Positions 1-6,035 of a stretch of DNA of 8,749 bases are shown here, piece after piece. The notes under the pieces are model-generated. The model was given only the letters and a program-made list of their open reading frames with translations. It had not been told where the DNA came from and made no database searches. Within the stretch, counting starts at the first letter, position 1; every line of letters begins with the position of its first letter. A program made the position numbers and the translations under genes. The stretch comes from an uncultured Paracoccaceae bacterium (GTDB taxonomy: Bacteria; Pseudomonadota; Alphaproteobacteria; Rhodobacterales; Rhodobacteraceae), in the NCBI GenBank assembly GCA_937952085.1, contig CALFYQ010000135.1:1-8749 (forward strand). The letters are read 5' to 3'.

Positions 1-1117
1 CGGCTTTCTCGCCGAGAACGCCGATTTCGCGCGAGCGGCGATGGCGGCCGGACTGACCTGGGTAGGCCCCGCGCCGGAAACGATCGAGGCGATGGGCGAC
101 AAGGAACGCGCCCGCGAGCGCGCCCGCGCTGCGGGCGTGCCGATCCTGCCGGGTTCGGCCCGCCTCTTGGGCGCCGACTCCGCCGCGGTCGAGGCGGCGG
201 GCGCCGCGGTCGGCTTTCCGCTCCTCGTCAAGGCGAGCGCCGGGGGGGGCGGCATCGGCATGAAGCGGGTCGACGATCCCGCCCAGCTCGCCAAGGTCGC
301 CGAGGCGACGAGCGGCATGGCGGCGCGCGCCTTCGGCGACGGCGCGGTCTATTTCGAGCGCTACGTCCCGCGAGCCCGCCACGTCGAGGTGCAGGTCTTC
401 GGCCTCGGAGATGGCCGCGCCTTCCACCTTTTCGAGCGGGACTGCTCCACCCAGCGCCGCTTCCAGAAGATCGTCGAGGAAAGCCCGGCGCCCGGTCTAC
501 CGTCCGAGGTCCTCGCCCGCATGGCGCATAATGCGCGCGTGCTCGCGGCCTCGGAGAACTACGCCGGCGCCGGTACGGTAGAATTCATCGTAGACGCCGA
601 AACCGGCGAGTACTTCTTTCTCGAGATGAACACCCGCATCCAGGTCGAGCATCCGGTCACCGAGATGGTCTGCGGCGTCGATCTCGTGGCCATGCAGCTC
701 CGCCACGCGGCCGGCGAGGATCTTGGGCCCGAACTCGCCGCCGTCCGCCGCACGGGCGCCGCAGTCGAGTGCCGGCTCTACGCGGAGAACCCGAAGAAGA
801 TGTTCCTTCCCGCGCCTGGCGTGCTCGCCGTCTTCGAGACGCCGCAAGGCATGGAGGGCGTCCGCGTAGATGCGGGCGTGCGCGGAGGCGATGCGATCAC
901 GCCCTACTACGATCCGATGGTGGCCAAGTTCATCGGCTACGGCCCGGACAGGGCCGCGGCGATCGCCCGCCTGATCGACGCGCTCGCGGCGACGCGGATC
1001 GAGGGTCTCACGACGAACCGCGACTTCCTCCTCGCCACGCTCCGCGATCCAGCATTCCGGCGCGGCGAGGTCTGGACCGGCTATGTCGACGAACGACGGA
1101 AGGACCTCGTCGCCTAA
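1..1117 (+). CDS. Biotin carboxylase subunit of an acyl-CoA (or pyruvate-type) carboxylase, 5'-truncated by the window
   Basis: ATP-dependent carboxylation of the biotin carried on a partner BCCP, the first half-reaction of a biotin-dependent carboxylase. The reading frame is open from base 2 to the TAA at 1115-1117, giving 371 visible residues. Roughly the first 80 residues are missing; the visible part opens with GFLAENADFA, matching the family's GFLSENADFA region. Signatures in order (numbered from the window edge): glycine-rich ATP-grasp loop KASAGGGGIGMK at 77-88, ERDCSTQRRFQK at 145-156, and the metal/biotin-site motif EMNTRIQVEHPVTEM at 208-222. The protein ends just after the biotin carboxylase C-terminal domain, so with the missing part it would be about 450 residues, AccC size, with no biotinyl domain or AMKM motif. 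BCCP and carboxyltransferase genes are therefore expected outside the window. The acyl substrate cannot be told from this subunit; acetyl-, propionyl-, methylcrotonyl- or pyruvate-type partners are all possible. The biotin carboxylase assignment is near certain. Confidence 0.96.
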   Translation, partial: GFLAENADFARAAMAAGLTWVGPAPETIEAMGDKERARERARAAGVPILPGSARLLGADSAAVEAAGAAVGFPLLVKASAGGGGIGMKRVDDPAQLAKVAEATSGMAARAFGDGAVYFERYVPRARHVEVQVFGLGDGRAFHLFERDCSTQRRFQKIVEESPAPGLPSEVLARMAHNARVLAASENYAGAGTVEFIVDAETGEYFFLEMNTRIQVEHPVTEMVCGVDLVAMQLRHAAGEDLGPELAAVRRTGAAVECRLYAENPKKMFLPAPGVLAVFETPQGMEGVRVDAGVRGGDAITPYYDPMVAKFIGYGPDRAAAIARLIDALAATRIEGLTTNRDFLLATLRDPAFRRGEVWTGYVDERRKDLVA

Positions 1118-1125
1118 GCTCATGA

Positions 1126-1146
1126 ACAATATGACATAAAGATTGT
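1126..1146. promoter_or_regulatory. AT-rich dyad ACAAT-N11-ATTGT, candidate LysR-type regulator site
   Basis: In the 99-base gap between the carboxylase and the SucC-like gene, bases 1121-1153 form a conspicuous AT-rich island in otherwise GC-rich DNA. It contains the perfect 5-base dyad ACAAT (1126-1130) and ATTGT (1142-1146), separated by 11 bases, which fits the T-N11-A pattern known for LysR-family operators. CATAAA at 1135-1140 could act as a -10 element, but I see no good -35. The site may mark a promoter for the acyl-CoA synthetase genes. A short dyad can occur by chance and no regulator gene is in the window, so this is a weak call. Confidence 0.3.
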
Positions 1147-1216
1147 CGAAAATCCCGATCCCCACTTCCGGGCGACGCAGTTCTGCCCCGCCCTGACGAT
1201 CCGCGAGGATGCCGAA

Positions 1217-2416
1217 ATGAAACTCAGCGAAGACGTCGCCAAGCGCCTTTTGCGTTCGCGGGGATTGCCGGCGCCCGAGGGCGCCACGGCCGACGATCCC
1301 GACACGGCGGCCGCGCTCGCGGAGCGTATGGGCGGCGCCGCGGTCCTGAAGGCGCTGGTCCTGGCGGGCCGGCGCGGCAAGCAGGGGCTCGTCCGAGTCG
1401 CCCGCTCTCCGAACGAGGCGCGCTCCGCTGCGGCCGCCATGCTGGCGACGGAATTCGGCGGCGCGGCGGTCTCCCGCCTTTACGTCGAGCCGGTGGTCGA
1501 GATCGCCGATGAGCTTTATCTCAGCTTCGCCTTCGGCGACCGGGCGCCGCGGATGGTCCTCTCACGCCACGGCGGCGTCGAGATCGAGGCGACGTTCGAG
1601 AGCGAACCCGAGGCTGTGCGCGTCGTAGAGATCGATCCGCTCCGCGGCGTCAAACCGTGGGATGCGGTGGAGGAATGGCGGCGCGCCGGGGTCGAGGGCC
1701 GCCCCCTTGCCGCGCTCGGCGCGCTGACGGCGCGGCTCTACGACGCCTTCGTCGCGCTAGATGCGACGATGCTGGAGCTGAACCCGGTGGCGCTCGACCG
1801 GGCCGGCAAGCCGTCACTCGTCGGCGTGATGATGGAGATCGACGACTTCGCGCTCGACCGGCAAGGCCTCCGCTCCCCGCTCGGCGCGCCGGTAGCCGGA
1901 AACCCGCGCGAGGCGGCGGTAGAGACCGCGAACCGCTCCTATCCCGGCGGCGACAGCCGCTATTCCGAGCTCGACGGCGACATCGGCCTTCTCGTCGCCG
2001 GCGGCGGCGCCGGGCTCTTGCAACACGACCTGATCCGCTCGATGGGCGGCCGGCCCGCCAACCATTCCGACGTGAGCCCGGCTCCCGGCACCGAAAAGCT
2101 TGAGGCCGTGTTCGACGCGATCTTCACTAACCCGCGCAGCCGGAGCCTACTCGTCGGCTACAACTACCTCCAGATGGCGCGTTGCGATTTCGTCGCGCGG
2201 GCGCTGAAGCTTTCAGTGGAGCGGAACAGGATCGACGCCCGCGCCTTTCCCATCGTCCTCCGCCTCGTCGGCCCGGCAGAGGCCGAGGCGCGCGCCATCG
2301 TCGCTGGCATTCCGGGCGCCGAATACCTTCCTTCTGACGCCTCTCTCGAGGACGGATGTCGCGCCATCGTCGCGGCGACCGAACGGGCGCGACTGGCCCG
2401 GGAGGCCGCGGAATGA
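1217..2416 (+). CDS. SucC-like beta (ATP-grasp) subunit of a divergent NDP-forming acyl-CoA synthetase
   Basis: Probable nucleotide-binding subunit of a two-subunit ligase forming an acyl-CoA from an acid, CoA and ATP or GTP. It has 399 residues, close to the roughly 390 of SucC. The start ATG has GAGGA seven bases upstream. The N-terminal ATP-grasp half keeps AGRRGKQG (50-57), VEPVVEIADELYL (90-102), GGVEIE (119-124) and LELNP (186-190, usual EINP, with the Mg-binding Asn). The C-terminal CoA-ligase half begins near ELDGDIG (251-257) and includes GGRPAN (277-282) and ARCD (321-324). Odd points: the LDG/LDAK segment that normally supplies a second Mg ligand (Asp213 in E. coli SucC) reads LVGVM (201-205), so that Asp appears to be Gly. 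The usual LDVGGGA loop is SDVSPAPG (284-291), and NIFGGIVRCD is YNYLQMARCD (315-324). It is therefore a paralogue, not the TCA-cycle enzyme. It overlaps the next gene by four bases, implying coupled translation and a 1:1 complex. Confidence 0.88.
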   Translation: MKLSEDVAKRLLRSRGLPAPEGATADDPDTAAALAERMGGAAVLKALVLAGRRGKQGLVRVARSPNEARSAAAAMLATEFGGAAVSRLYVEPVVEIADELYLSFAFGDRAPRMVLSRHGGVEIEATFESEPEAVRVVEIDPLRGVKPWDAVEEWRRAGVEGRPLAALGALTARLYDAFVALDATMLELNPVALDRAGKPSLVGVMMEIDDFALDRQGLRSPLGAPVAGNPREAAVETANRSYPGGDSRYSELDGDIGLLVAGGGAGLLQHDLIRSMGGRPANHSDVSPAPGTEKLEAVFDAIFTNPRSRSLLVGYNYLQMARCDFVARALKLSVERNRIDARAFPIVLRLVGPAEAEARAIVAGIPGAEYLPSDASLEDGCRAIVAATERARLAREAAE

Positions 2417-3318
2417 GCATCCTCATCGACGAGACGACCCGCGTGGTCGTCCAGGGCATCACCGGAAACCAGGGCCGTTTCGACACCGAGCTTTCGCTCG
2501 CCTACGGGGTGAATATCGTCGCCGGCGTGACGCCTGGCCGCGGTGGCGAGACCGTTTCGGGCGTTCCGGTTTTCGATACCGTCAAGCGCGCGGTCACCGA
2601 GACGGGCGCGAATGCGGCCGTCCTCTATGTTCCCGCCACCGGCGTCCGCGACGCGGTCTTCGAGGCTGTGGAAGCCGGTTGCAGGGTACTATTGGCGACG
2701 ACAGAAAACATGCCGCGTCACGACGCTGCGCAAGCCGTCGCAGCCGCGCGGGCGAAGGGCGCCTGGCTCGTCGGCTTCAACACCAACGGCATCATTTCAC
2801 CCGGCAAATGCAAGCTTGGAGGCATCGGCGGCTCCGACCCGGACGCGGTCTACCCCGCCGGCCGGATCGGTGTCGTCTCGCGATCCGGCGGCATGTCGGC
2901 CGAGATCGCCTGGGCGCTGAAGCGCGCCGGCCTCGGCGTCTCCACCGCCGTCTCGATGGGCGGTGACCGAACGACCGGCCGCTCGATGGTCGAGTATCTC
3001 GCGCTTTTCGAGGCGGACCCCGAGACCGACGCCATGATCATCTATGGCGAGCCCGGAACCGAGAACGAGGCCGAGGTGGCCCGCGCCGTGGCCGAAGGCT
3101 CCATCCGTAAGCCTGTCGTCGCCATGGTCGCAGGCGCCTTCCAGGAGGAATATCCGGCCGGCGTCAGTTTCGGTCACGTCGCCGCGATGATCGTCGGAGA
3201 GGCGGACACGGCGACAGCCAAGCGCCGTTTGCTGGCCTCCGCCGGTGTTGAGGTCGCTGCGTCGCTCGACGAGGCCGCCCGCATGGTGGCGCGCGCGACC
3301 GGATCCATCCCAAACTAG
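2413..3318 (+). CDS. SucD-like alpha subunit (phosphohistidine, CoA-binding) of the same acyl-CoA synthetase
   Basis: CoA-binding, transiently phosphorylated subunit partnering the preceding beta chain; 301 residues, SucD being about 290. I chose ATG 2413 because the protein then opens MSILIDETTRV like SucD (MSILIDKNTKV), GGAGG lies seven bases upstream, and ATGA overlaps the upstream stop. An in-frame ATG at 2356 would add a 19-residue tail lying wholly inside the SucC-like gene. Conserved: TGNQG of the CoA Rossmann fold (18-22), TTEN (96-99), SRSG (156-159), GGD (183-185), GE (212-213), and the catalytic phospho-His in FGHVAAM (His255; E. coli His246). Changed: GPNCPG is GFNTNG (121-126), IGEIGG is YGEPGT (211-216), VTPGKGG is VTPGRGG (39-45). 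The active-site His argues for a working ligase; the altered loops argue for an acid other than succinate or malate. These identities come from remembered E. coli and MtkB sequences, not a computed alignment. Confidence 0.9.
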   Translation: MSILIDETTRVVVQGITGNQGRFDTELSLAYGVNIVAGVTPGRGGETVSGVPVFDTVKRAVTETGANAAVLYVPATGVRDAVFEAVEAGCRVLLATTENMPRHDAAQAVAAARAKGAWLVGFNTNGIISPGKCKLGGIGGSDPDAVYPAGRIGVVSRSGGMSAEIAWALKRAGLGVSTAVSMGGDRTTGRSMVEYLALFEADPETDAMIIYGEPGTENEAEVARAVAEGSIRKPVVAMVAGAFQEEYPAGVSFGHVAAMIVGEADTATAKRRLLASAGVEVAASLDEAARMVARATGSIPN

Positions 3319-3324
3319 AGTTTT

Positions 3325-4124
3325 TTCAGAGCAACTCGGCTTGAGCGGCAGTCCGCCCCCGCCTAGCCTCTTGGGATGAGCGTCCGCAGCCCATTCCGCT
3401 ACTTCAAGACTAGCCCGGCGATCATCCGCCTGGCGGTGATGTTGCACGTCCGATTCCCGCTCTCGCTGCGGAACGTAGAGGACGTGCTCCACTAGCGCGG
3501 GATCGACGTCAGCCACGAGACGATCCGCTTCTGTTGGAACCGCTTCGGTCCGATGTTCGCCGCTGAGAGCTGACGGAAGCGGGCCAAAAAGATGTGCGCC
3601 TTCTCGACCCGGCGCCGGCATCTGGAAGGGGTATTCGTAAGAGTAGACAGCGTTCGGCGTTATCTCTGGCGCGCCGTCGATCACGGTGGCGAGGCGCTCG
3701 AAGACGCGGTGACAGAGCGCCGCGACAAGCGGCGAAGTTGAAATTGCTCAAGAAACTGACGAAACACTACTGTGACGAGGCCTTGGTCGCTCGGCTAGCC
3801 TCGTATCGAGCCGCCTTCCGCGAACTCAGCATGGCGGAGAAGCAGGCGAGAGATCGATGGCCCAAGAACCGCATTGAGAATTTGCGCCAGCCAGTTCGAC
3901 GAAGGGAGCGGGCCATGCTCCGTTTCCGACCGACGCGACATCTTGCCGATCTTCGCCGCCGTTCACCTCTCGGTCCACAACCACTTCAACCTCGAGCGTC
4001 GCCTCTACCGACGGAACGACGTCAAGGAGAGCCGCGCCGCCGCGCTCGTCGAGTGGCGGCGCCTCGGCGCACCCTGAAATCCGGCTGACCCCGGCCAAAC
4101 AGAGACATGTGCGTTTTGTCTGAA
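3325..4124 (+). mobile_element. Decayed IS6-family insertion sequence (boundaries tentative)
   Basis: An IS6-type transposase remnant occupies most of this stretch. About 50 bases outside each end of that remnant are sequences that could be degenerate terminal inverted repeats: TTCAGAGCAACTCG at 3325-3338 and the complement of 4112-4124, which reads TTCAGACAAAACG. They agree at 11 of 13 positions if one base is gapped. The implied length of about 800 bases is normal for the family. No matching 8-base target duplication is visible outside these ends, so either the ends are misplaced or the element took part in a rearrangement. It sits directly after the acyl-CoA synthetase operon and before the TRAP operon. 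Confidence 0.6.
3376..4077 (+). pseudogene. IS6-family DDE transposase, broken by two stops and two frameshifts
   Basis: Reading begins at ATG 3376 with MSVRSPFRYF, then PAIIRLAVMLHVRFPLSLRN, the typical IS6 helix-turn-helix start. It is interrupted by TAG at 3493-3495 and TGA at 3571-3573, yet homology resumes in the same frame through RYLWRAVDHGGEALEDAVTE. Near 3732-3738 the match moves back one frame and continues with KLLKKLTKHYC, NRIENLRQP and RRRERAMLRFR. Near 3934-3945 it returns to the first frame for FAAVHLSVHNHFNLERRL, ending at TGA 4075-4077. Intact members are about 235 residues, which this span would encode. The first catalytic Asp (HLDE in the family) is HLEG and the TDG Asp is VAR, so only the final Glu of the triad remains. 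The element is old and cannot move by itself. The family call is strong; exact shift points are approximate. Confidence 0.92.
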
Positions 4125-4262
4125 GGCGCCGCCGTGAGAGCCATGCGCTCAGGTCGGGGAAGCGTTGCAGCGAGGTATTTCCTAAGTCGGGCCGATGCCG
4201 CTAGTGTCGCCGTGGAAGCCTCTCGGAGAAGGGGCTCGAAACCGTCACCGGAGGAGACGTCA
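4078..4262 (+). other. Leader region of the TRAP operon; no gene and no clear promoter
   Basis: These 185 bases separate the transposase remnant from the TRAP binding-protein gene and should hold the operon's promoter. The reading frame of the next gene is open from ATG 4107, but the extra 52 residues would place the Tat signal internally and lack family resemblance, so I treat them as untranslated. I looked for -35/-10 pairs: TTGCAG at 4165-4170 has no acceptable -10 at 16-18 bases. The segment 4100-4121 holds a loose GACA...TGTC symmetry that may simply be part of the insertion-sequence end. Nothing here is firm. Confidence 0.4.
4250..4256 (+). promoter_or_regulatory. Strong ribosome binding site deciding the dctP start
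   Basis: GGAGGAG, a near-perfect anti-Shine-Dalgarno match, lies six bases before ATG 4263. It selects this start over the in-frame ATG at 4107, which has no comparable site, and places a twin-arginine signal peptide at the true N-terminus. Confidence 0.85.
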
Positions 4263-5390
4263 ATGACAATCGACGTGAGAGAGAACCGTCGCAGTTTCTT
4301 GAAACGGGCGACGCTCGCGGGCGGCGCGGCTGCCGGGGCGCTCAGCGCGCCCGCTGTGCTGGCGCAGAGCCCGATGGTCGTGAAGATGCAGACCTCCTGG
4401 CCAGCCTCGGACGTTTTCACCGAGATGGCGCAGGAATATGTGGCCCGCGTCGAGGCGATGTCCGGCGGACGGCTCAAGATCGACCTTCTGCCCGCGGGCG
4501 CGGTCGTCGGCGCGTTCCAGGTGATGGACGCCTGCAACGATGGCGTGCTCGACGCGGCGCACACTGTGCCCGTCTACTGGTATGGCAAGAACAAGGCGGC
4601 GTCCTTCTTCGGCACTGGCCCGGTCTGGGGCGGCTCGGCCACGACGATGCTTTCCTGGTTCTATCAGGGCGGCGGCGCGGAGCTCTACCGCGAGCTCACG
4701 CAGGACATCATGGGCCTCAACGTCTACGGCTATCTCGGCACGCCGATGCCGGCCCAGCCGTTCGGTTGGTTCAAGGAGGAGGTCAACACGGTCGCCGACC
4801 TGCAGGGTTTCAAGTATCGCACCGTGGGTCTCGCCGCCGATCTATTCCAGGTCATGGGCATGTCGGTCGCCCAGCTTCCGGGCGGCGAGATCGTGCCGGC
4901 GATGGAGCGCGGCGTCATCGACGCCTTCGAGTTCAACAACCCGACCTCGGACAGCCGGTTCGGCGCGCAGGACGTCGCAAAGAACTACTACCTCTCCTCC
5001 TATCATCAGGCCTCGGAAAGCTTCGAGTACATCTTCAACAAGGATTTCATGGACGATCTGGAGCCCGACCTTCAGGCGATCCTGAAATACGGCGTCGAGG
5101 CGGCCTCCACGGCCAACACGGCGCTGGCGATGCGGCAGTATTCCGCAGACCTCGTGAAGCTCCAGACCGAGAGCGGCGTGAAAGTGCACCGGACCTCCAA
5201 GGAGATCCTCGACGCGCAGCTCAAGGCCTGGGACGGGCTGATCGCCGAACTGGAGAAGGACGCTTTCTCCAAGAAGGTGATGGACAGCCAGCGCGCCTGG
5301 GTCGATCAGGTCAGCTATTACGAGCTGATGGCCGCGGTCGATCTCGGCCTCGCCTACAACCACTACTTCCCGGGCAAGCTCGCCATCTGA
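4263..5390 (+). CDS. dctP: TRAP transporter periplasmic substrate-binding protein, TakP / mannitol-chloroaromatic branch
   Basis: High-affinity extracytoplasmic receptor that delivers an organic anion to the membrane subunits encoded just downstream. It has 375 residues. The N-terminus carries a Tat signal: NRRSFLKR at 8-15, a hydrophobic Ala/Gly stretch, and cleavage expected after AVLA at residue 34, so the protein is probably exported folded. The mature part follows the TakP pattern: AQPFGWFKEEVNTVADLQG (164-182), YRTVGLAADLFQVMG (185-199) with the Arg (186) at the family's carboxylate-binding position, and PGGEIVPAMERGVIDAFEF (206-224). TakP proteins usually read EWVGP at the cation/ligand site; here it is EFNNP (223-227), and the GWWEGG-type loop is replaced by SYHQASESFE. 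The fold is thus shared, but the ligand probably differs from the alpha-keto acids bound by TakP. A carboxylate ligand is a family expectation; its identity is unknown. Confidence 0.93.
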   Translation: MTIDVRENRRSFLKRATLAGGAAAGALSAPAVLAQSPMVVKMQTSWPASDVFTEMAQEYVARVEAMSGGRLKIDLLPAGAVVGAFQVMDACNDGVLDAAHTVPVYWYGKNKAASFFGTGPVWGGSATTMLSWFYQGGGAELYRELTQDIMGLNVYGYLGTPMPAQPFGWFKEEVNTVADLQGFKYRTVGLAADLFQVMGMSVAQLPGGEIVPAMERGVIDAFEFNNPTSDSRFGAQDVAKNYYLSSYHQASESFEYIFNKDFMDDLEPDLQAILKYGVEAASTANTALAMRQYSADLVKLQTESGVKVHRTSKEILDAQLKAWDGLIAELEKDAFSKKVMDSQRAWVDQVSYYELMAAVDLGLAYNHYFPGKLAI

Positions 5391-5402
5391 CCCCGCGAGG
5401 GG
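5391..5402 (+). promoter_or_regulatory. Mini-hairpin with GNRA tetraloop right after the dctP stop codon
   Basis: Immediately after TGA, CCCC (5391-5394) pairs with GGGG (5399-5402) around GCGA, a GNRA-type tetraloop. It precedes the larger stem-loop at 5409-5435. In the mRNA the two could stack as a tandem structure. The fold is inferred from complementarity only. Confidence 0.45.
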
Positions 5403-5408
5403 CGATCG

Positions 5409-5435
5409 GGCCCGGCGGCCGCGCGCCGCCGGGCC
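5409..5435 (+). promoter_or_regulatory. Strong intercistronic stem-loop between dctP and dctQ
   Basis: GGGCCCGGCGGCC-type sequence forms an 11-base-pair, all-G/C stem: 5409-5419 pairs with 5425-5435 around a five-base loop at 5420-5424. No U-run follows, so it is not a canonical intrinsic terminator. Such structures after binding-protein genes are known in transporter operons (for example malE-malF) to protect the upstream message from 3' exonucleases or to attenuate read-through, giving more binding protein than permease. That role is inferred here. The dctQ ribosome site AAGGGG (5446-5451) lies just beyond and stays free. Confidence 0.7.
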
Positions 5436-5456
5436 GCATCGTGACAAGGGGTCGCC

Positions 5457-6035
5457 ATGCTGGCCTATATCCGCTTCGCGGATTCGCTCTCCGCCTGGTT
5501 CGGCAAGGCCTTCGCCTGGCTGATCGTGCTGATGGCCGTCGGGACAGGGTACGAGGTGTTCGTCCGCTACGTGCTCAACGCGCCGACCTCATGGGCGCTC
5601 GACGTCTCCTTCATCATGTACGGCTCGCTCTTCATGATGGGCGGCGCCTACACGCTCTCGCGCGGCGGCCATGTGCGCGGCGACTTCATCTATCGGACTT
5701 GGCGCCCGCAAACGCAGGCGAAGGTCGATCTTGTCCTCTATCTCCTGTTCTTCATGCCGGCGGTGTTCGCGCTGATCGTCACCGGCTGGAAATACGCGGC
5801 CCGCTCGGTCCAGTACGGCGAGGTGTCGATCAACTCGCCGGCCGGCGTGCCGATCTTCCAGTTCAAGGCGGTGATGGTCGCCGCGGGCGTTCTGCTGCTG
5901 ATCCAGGGGATTGCGCAGATCTGCCGTTGCCTCATCTGCATCCGGACCGGCGGCTGGCCGGCGATGGAGGTCGATGTCGAGGAGACCGGCGAAGCCGCCG
6001 CCCACCAGATTCTCGGCGACGAGGAAGGCAAATGA
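5457..6035 (+). CDS. dctQ: TRAP transporter small membrane subunit (DctQ type)
   Basis: Small inner-membrane subunit that pairs with the large DctM subunit of the sodium-driven TRAP carrier. It has 192 residues, within the family's usual range. Four hydrophobic segments are visible at about 18-40, 48-67, 90-112 and 136-160, as expected for DctQ. Typical features are FVRYVLNAPTSWALDVSFIM (35-54), the region where the family has R-Y-hydrophobic-x-x-x-x-x-W-x-(E/D), and a GGAYTLSRGGHVRGD stretch (62-76) between TM2 and TM3. The C-terminal tail (168-192) is acidic. The start has AAGGGG five bases upstream. The stop overlaps the dctM start (ATGA at 6032-6035), so the two membrane subunits are likely translated in equal amounts. 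Confidence 0.93.
   Translation: MLAYIRFADSLSAWFGKAFAWLIVLMAVGTGYEVFVRYVLNAPTSWALDVSFIMYGSLFMMGGAYTLSRGGHVRGDFIYRTWRPQTQAKVDLVLYLLFFMPAVFALIVTGWKYAARSVQYGEVSINSPAGVPIFQFKAVMVAAGVLLLIQGIAQICRCLICIRTGGWPAMEVDVEETGEAAAHQILGDEEGK

Noticed and set aside
2356..2412. Earlier in-frame start for the SucD-like protein
   Set aside because: The added 19 residues lie inside the SucC-like gene, and SucD-family similarity starts exactly at the 2413 ATG.
3319..3330. T-run TTTTTT just after the SucD-like stop as an intrinsic terminator
   Set aside because: No GC-rich inverted repeat precedes the T-run, so a terminator hairpin cannot form.
2797..3684. Long minus-strand open frame opposite the SucD-like gene and transposase remnant
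   Set aside because: The translation is His/Arg/Asp-rich with no recognisable family and spans two unrelated plus-strand features; it looks like a complement of biased codons.
3376..4077. Transposase frame changes as programmed frameshifting
   Set aside because: Two additional stop codons and missing catalytic residues show decay; IS6 transposases are normally made from one continuous frame.
4107..4262. Upstream in-frame ATG giving a 52-residue longer TRAP binding protein
   Set aside because: It has no good ribosome site, would bury the Tat signal, and the added residues show no family resemblance; 4263 has a near-perfect ribosome site.
5409..5435. Stem-loop after dctP as a full transcription terminator
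   Set aside because: No U-tract follows, and dctQM directly downstream lack another visible promoter, so transcription probably continues through it.
4766..6031. Long upstream extension of the dctM reading frame across dctP and dctQ
   Set aside because: It is an open shadow frame in GC-rich DNA, rich in Arg and Gly, overlapping two well-supported genes. DctM resemblance begins only at 6032, which has its own ribosome site.
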